Source: Idiomarina aquatica
Lineage (GTDB): Bacteria; Pseudomonadota; Gammaproteobacteria; Enterobacterales; Alteromonadaceae
Reading direction: 5' to 3'
Length of the DNA stretch: 64,000 nucleotides
Assembly: GCF_004362895.1 (NCBI RefSeq)
Contig: NZ_SNXI01000009.1
Location: forward strand, 29,819 to 93,818
A program made the position numbers and the translations under genes. Positions 61,501-64,000 of this stretch are shown piece after piece (the stretch's first letter is position 1; each line of letters opens with the position of its first letter). A model generated the notes under the pieces. It was not told the DNA's origin and did not search any database. It saw only the letters and a list, made by a program, of their open reading frames with translations.

Positions 61501-61698
61501 TTGCTCGATGGCGCTGTCGGGTAGGTGCGGGTTAATGCGACGTAAAGCGGCTTCAAGATCAGCGAACAACAGAATTTGCTTATAATCGACCCGTTCCGGG
61601 TAGGGGCCGTCATGGGCAATATCAGGACCATGGGCAATTTCCCAGCCATCCTCGGCAAACCATTCCAGGCATTGTTGTTCTAACTGGTCTTCGGTCAT
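58528..61698 (-). CDS. hsdR: Type I restriction enzyme R subunit HsdR
   Basis: A 1056-residue motor/nuclease subunit. N-terminal HSDR_N endonuclease with the PD-(D/E)xK set (Asp140 in RRPDII, Glu154-x-Lys156 in VIELKS), then a superfamily 2 motor: Walker [10 protein letters not shown] (about 312-320), DEAH 421-424, FTGTPI, and helicase C ([13 protein letters not shown]). A C-terminal helical domain contacts the methylase. HsdR needs HsdM and HsdS to act; neither is in the window. The start ATG 61698 has AAAGGA upstream. Last gene of the minus-strand island run. Confidence 0.95.
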   Translation of the reverse strand: MTEDQLEQQCLEWFAEDGWEIAHGPDIAHDGPYPERVDYKQILLFADLEAALRRINPHLPDSAIEQVVAVVRKPDSLDCVVNNREFHRLLIDGVPVEYKKQDKVIHDRAFLMDFGDLEANRFRAINQFTIEGSKQLRRPDIICFINGLPVAVIELKSPSAENVSIWDAFNQIQTYKDEIPDLFAYNEALVISDGYNARVGSLTANQERFMPWRTVNHEDDKPLLEWRMETMVRGFFKRELLLDYIRYFVIFENDADNLIKKIAGYHQFHAVREAVRATVVAAAQQSLDEVAEKRATYADDVVPGSKKAGVVWHTQGSGKSISMCCYAGKLLQQPQMNNPTLIVVTDRNDLDGQLFATFSAAKDLLKQEPVQADNRDKLRQLLAERESGGIIFTTVQKFALLEDENGHPILNDRHNIVVISDEAHRSQYGLKATLKKDGKYKFGYAKHMRDALPNASFIGFTGTPIASEDKDTRAVFGSYVSIYDIQDAVDDGATVPIYYESRLAKLDINQDVIEELSEQVDEVVEDEEDVGAREKTKSEWSRLEKLVGSGPRLAQVAEDLINHYETRAKSIEGKAMIVAMSRDICAHLYNEIVKLRPDWHDPDPEKGAIKIVMTGSASDKPLLQPHIYNKQTKKRLEKRFKDINDPLKLVIVRDMWLTGFDAPCCHTMYVDKPMKGHNLMQAIARVNRVFKNKPGGLVVDYIGIANELKQALKTYTDSQGKGQPTHSAEEAFAMLLEKLDVIHGMFAKGPNADGFDYTNHNGKSYEDDPNQLLLATANYVLSLEDGKKRFLDTVLAMNKAFSLCSTLDEAQKYQKEVAFLTSVKTAITKFTSVDKKLTQEEKNSALKQILDNAVRAEGVSDVFAMCGLDKPNIGLLSEEFLEDVRQMPYKNFAVELLEKLLKDDIKAKTRNNVVQEKKYAERLQETLRKYNNRGIETAQVIEELIAMAKQFQEELARDEALGLNPDEIAFYDALAENESAVRELGDDTLKKIAVEITDKLRKSTTVDWQVRESVRAKLRILVRRTLRRYKYPPDRAPAAVELILKQAEVLSSRWTG

Positions 61699-61744
61699 TC
61701 CATTAGTCCTTTAATTGTACTTTGCCTAAATTACCTTAAAGTAA

Positions 61745-61772
61745 TTGACAGGTAAAACATCTTGTTTATACT
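61745..61772 (+). promoter_or_regulatory. Plus-strand sigma-70 promoter pointing into the Abi gene (antisense)
   Basis: Perfect -35 TTGACA (61745-61750), 16-nt spacer, -10 TATACT (61767-61772). It lies in the hsdR-Abi gap and fires away from hsdR into the 3' end of the minus-strand Abi gene. No plus-strand gene follows. Confidence 0.5.
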
Positions 61773-61826
61773 AACCCGTAATACGCCCGGCGCCTCTTCG
61801 CAACTTTGTTGTGTACGCGTCGGCTC

Positions 61827-62792
61827 TCATTTCAGGCCCCACACTGGCCAAGACTCCCAGTTATCAACCACCCCAAACTCGCTAATTTTTATTGCGTTAT
61901 TTTCCGGTTCGGGGAAGCTTTCAACAATAGTGTCAAATCGCTTATTCCATGTCGAATTAGGACTTATTACTGCGAGTAATTTTTGCATAAGGCAAAAGTA
62001 GAAGAATGGGCGTGAGTTATTTATCTTTTGCCAATGTTCGTAATGAGGAACGGGAGCTCGCTCGAGAACGTTGATGTTCCAAAGCCTACTGTGGTGAGCG
62101 CAAACATTACGTATAAAGTTTAAACTTCTTAACCATTTACTAAAATCATGGCCACTGGGAGCACCATACTTCTCAGCTATTTTATCTTGATGCTGTACCT
62201 TCATGCCTGAGTAAAGCATCGACATCATGCCGAAGTCCCACACTTCAATAGCAACCCAAATTGGTATTCCTTCATAGTTCTTTTTGTAGTGTTCAATAAA
62301 TGGCTCTCGTCTAGCTCGCCATATGGCTCTTTCGTACTTTTCTAACCAGACTTGGTGCTCCGTTTTACCTTTTGCAGGCCCTTTCTTTTTAGCCTGTTTA
62401 CTAAAGCGGCCATGCAAGCATTTTGGGTTCTCATGCGCATAACAGTCTATTTCGCCTAGTAAGTGAGCAATGTCGACTCGTACTGCCATTTCTATTCGTT
62501 CTAAGGCATCTAGCGCATGAAGCCGGAGTCGCTTATCGAAAATATATAAATCAACAATATCCCGAAAGTGCGAGCCATTAATAAACTCATCATAACGGAT
62601 AGGTATATCCAATTCTTGGTTGAAGTGCGTTGATATTTTGCGAAAGGGGTACCAATACCCACTTAGCCGGTAGTAACCCAGCTTTTCCAAGTAACTTCTT
62701 GCTATTTCAGGTTCATCAATTGTCATACCACGGTCGGTTAGCAATTCTAACTGCTGACCTAATGATATCCAGGGTTTTTGTTGCCGAGGCAT
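61827..62792 (-). CDS. Abi-family (AbiD/F-like) HEPN protein
   Basis: A 321-residue protein of the Abi_2 family, known for abortive phage infection proteins in lactococci and hitch-hiking in type I restriction loci. N-terminal LELLTDRGMTIDEPE and ARSYLEKLGYYRLSGYWYPFR are the family marks. A HEPN ribonuclease motif R-x4-H (Arg228 to His233 in RNVCAHH) is present. It probably cuts RNA and stops growth on phage attack. Its ribosome-binding site is weak. Confidence 0.88.
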   Translation of the reverse strand: MPRQQKPWISLGQQLELLTDRGMTIDEPEIARSYLEKLGYYRLSGYWYPFRKISTHFNQELDIPIRYDEFINGSHFRDIVDLYIFDKRLRLHALDALERIEMAVRVDIAHLLGEIDCYAHENPKCLHGRFSKQAKKKGPAKGKTEHQVWLEKYERAIWRARREPFIEHYKKNYEGIPIWVAIEVWDFGMMSMLYSGMKVQHQDKIAEKYGAPSGHDFSKWLRSLNFIRNVCAHHSRLWNINVLERAPVPHYEHWQKINNSRPFFYFCLMQKLLAVISPNSTWNKRFDTIVESFPEPENNAIKISEFGVVDNWESWPVWGLK

Positions 62793-62847
62793 ATTAATTA
62801 TCTCTTGAGTTCATTATATCCAATGACTGCTTCAACGCGCTTTTACT

Positions 62848-62872
62848 AACCATCCGGAATTTCCGGATGGTT
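62848..62872. repeat. Perfect hairpin between DUF6933 and Abi genes
   Basis: A perfect 12-bp inverted repeat AACCATCCGGAA / TTCCGGATGGTT with a one-base centre, 19 nt after the DUF6933 stop. There is no T tract on the minus strand. It could be a processing site or a weak terminator that sets Abi levels. Confidence 0.6.
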
Positions 62873-62890
62873 GATTGCGAGTGTTCATAA

Positions 62891-63481
62891 TTACCGAATG
62901 TCCTGATTATCTGCGGGGGACTTAGCCAATCGCTCCAGCAGAGTCAGCATAGCATCTTTTGGCCATAGCACCGTCTTTTGACCTTTTACTGAGCGTGGCG
63001 TGTCGGCGAGCCAGGCACCGGCGTTATAGCCGGTCATGTCGGCTATATTCAGCCGGTCGTAATAAAGCTGATGTTCAAACTCGTCTTTCATGCGGTTTAG
63101 CGTGCCCTGAACGGATCGGCTACAGTCACTATCGATTTGTAATGGGCGCAGGTATTTATCCGCAGTTTCAAGGTGAACCTCATTAGCGCCGCATTTAAGC
63201 AGGGTATTCATAAAGGTATCGACAAAGCGGTCGTTCAGCTCAGCGAAGTCCGGCTTAGTCAGCGCCGGCAACACCAGCGGGAAGCGTGTGCTGTCATGCG
63301 CCATTAATACGCAGTTTCTTCGTTGCAGCGTAACCAGGTGACCATGCCATCCGCTCAAAGGATTGATATCAAGGCTCGGCTTTTCATACAGCCACTTGCT
63401 CATTGGAGTGACCGGCAGTGCACCGTCGCTGGTGAGCGTTAGTTTGTCGAAGAGCTTGCGGGTGGGGTGGAGTTTTAGCAT
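62891..63481 (-). CDS. DUF6933-family protein
   Basis: A 196-residue soluble protein that fits the DUF6933 family: it begins LKLHPTRKLFDKL, has LSGWHGHLVTLQRRNCVLMAHDST, and a late CSRSVQGTLNRMKDEF block (the usual form is SRSVLG.MN). Function is unknown; the family occurs in accessory regions. Its ATG lies inside the end of the upstream SLATT gene (7-nt overlap), so the two are translationally coupled and may form a two-gene unit. Confidence 0.65.
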   Translation of the reverse strand: MLKLHPTRKLFDKLTLTSDGALPVTPMSKWLYEKPSLDINPLSGWHGHLVTLQRRNCVLMAHDSTRFPLVLPALTKPDFAELNDRFVDTFMNTLLKCGANEVHLETADKYLRPLQIDSDCSRSVQGTLNRMKDEFEHQLYYDRLNIADMTGYNAGAWLADTPRSVKGQKTVLWPKDAMLTLLERLAKSPADNQDIR

Positions 63482-63897
63482 GTATTTTTTTGTTTCAACT
63501 CTTTGGGTAGAAAAGCGTCAATTTCGGCCTCGGCAAAAGTCATGTCTTCAAGCTTCTTTAATGCTTTTTGGGCCTTGGTATAAGCACGGTAATTGGTGAT
63601 CGGGCTTCCAGTATATACAGCGTGTAACTTTTCAATTAGCTCATCTCGCCGACGTCGGATTTCATGTGCTGTGTCAGCATCCATTTTCAAGTCCGTTAAT
63701 AGAGAGAGATAATTTTCACGAATTACCCATAAATCAGCTCCAGCTTGTCGATGTTTTTGGGCAATTTCCCCAAGGTCATAATCCTTGGTGTAAGAGTTCA
63801 GAACAAGTAGTATTGTAGATATAAAAACAGCGGCAAATGTACCGTAACTTTTGTATTCTGCTAGTACTGCATGTTTCGGATGAATCCGAACACTCAT
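63475..63897 (-). CDS. SLATT-type 2TM effector protein, probably 5'-truncated
   Basis: A 140-residue reading frame. One transmembrane helix (about 17-37, SYGTFAAVFISTILLVLNSY) is followed by a long helical tail with RRRDELIEKLHAVYTGSPITNYRAY, as in SLATT_5 proteins. SLATT effectors normally have two membrane helices and 170-200 residues; the first helix is missing here. The first nine codons lie within the 23-bp repeats of a probable IS21-type end, so the native 5' part seems lost. SLATT proteins are thought to form pores on signals from nucleotide-based defence systems. Whether this remnant is functional is doubtful. Confidence 0.6.
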   Translation of the reverse strand: MSVRIHPKHAVLAEYKSYGTFAAVFISTILLVLNSYTKDYDLGEIAQKHRQAGADLWVIRENYLSLLTDLKMDADTAHEIRRRRDELIEKLHAVYTGSPITNYRAYTKAQKALKKLEDMTFAEAEIDAFLPKELKQKNTC

Positions 63898-64000
63898 TTC
63901 GGTTCAATCCGATCACCCATTTCGGTTTAAACCGATCACCTGTTTCGGTTTTATCCGATCACTTTTAGCCTTTTTCCGAAATCACTGTTCGGATTGCCGA
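63872..64000. mobile_element. Probable IS21-family terminal repeats (element end, cut by window)
   Basis: 23-bp direct repeats begin at 63872, 63895, 63918 and 63941, with degenerate units at 63964 and 63986. Each carries TTTCGG-N6-CCGA, e.g. CGGTTTAAACCG at 63923-63934. The first unit starts with TG as IS21 ends do. IS21 elements carry such multiple terminal repeats as transposase sites. The istA/istB genes would lie beyond the window, so the family call is inference. Confidence 0.6.

Noticed and set aside
63872..64000. Regular repeats at the window end as a CRISPR array
   Set aside because: The 23-bp units follow each other directly with no unique spacers, and each unit is internally palindromic and divergent. 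Transposon terminal repeats fit better.

Overview
This window is a 64 kb piece of a gammaproteobacterial chromosome. The gene content and order (mrcB-hemL-clcA-erpA neighbourhood, lptD-surA-pdxA-rsmA-apaG-apaH, gshB-yqgE-ruvX, tkt-epd-pgk-fba, queA-tgt, rpsU-dnaG-rpoD) fit an aerobic marine Alteromonadales-type bacterium, perhaps near Idiomarina. That placement is an inference from synteny and protein style. No 16S rRNA gene is present to settle it.

Layout. 1-10 kb: the 3' end of mrcB (PBP1B), then hemL, pyrB, hemJ and a ClC-type chloride protein on the minus strand, then DUF6776, erpA and pepQ on the plus strand, and the peptidoglycan pair mepM-anmK on the minus strand. 10-24 kb: tyrS, a 428-base gene-free gap holding two long palindromic repeat elements, a chemotaxis receptor, the minus-strand lptD-surA-pdxA-rsmA-apaG-apaH run, and the divergent amgK-murU-djlA run. 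Together with anmK these supply parts of MurNAc recycling. 24-34 kb: rluA-rapA, a PIN-PhoH gene under a probable Pho box, a transglutaminase-like secreted protein, ruvX-yqgE-gshB-rsmE, and metK behind probable MetJ boxes. 34-45 kb: tkt-epd-pgk-fba (central carbon metabolism), a DUF481 outer-membrane protein, a second chemotaxis receptor, and the DUF47-Pit phosphate transporter pair. 44.7-57.8 kb: an ECF sigma operon with a membrane protein and a periplasmic coiled-coil protein, queA-tgt (queuosine), a Ser/Thr kinase, a PilZ protein, the rpsU-dnaG-rpoD macromolecular-synthesis operon, an amidohydrolase, and a sensor-kinase-like protein that has lost its phospho-acceptor His.

At 57870-57945 lies a tRNA-Ile2 (CAU) gene. 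Immediately after it the content changes to accessory genes, all on the minus strand: an AlpA-like regulator, a lone type I restriction HsdR, an Abi-family HEPN protein, a DUF6933 protein and a SLATT-type membrane protein. No integrase, hsdM or hsdS is visible, so this is probably the tRNA-proximal end of a genomic island that continues past the window. The last ~130 bases are 23-bp tandem repeats that look like the multiple terminal repeats of an IS21-family element, which appears to have cut off the 5' part of the SLATT gene.

The most interesting items are: the coupled SLATT-DUF6933 gene pair inside the restriction island; the twin palindromic elements after tyrS, whose loops (AUGGAU and AGGGAY) resemble CsrA-binding hairpins; the ClC protein with three altered anion/proton-path residues; and a hairpin that buries the tkt ribosome-binding site.
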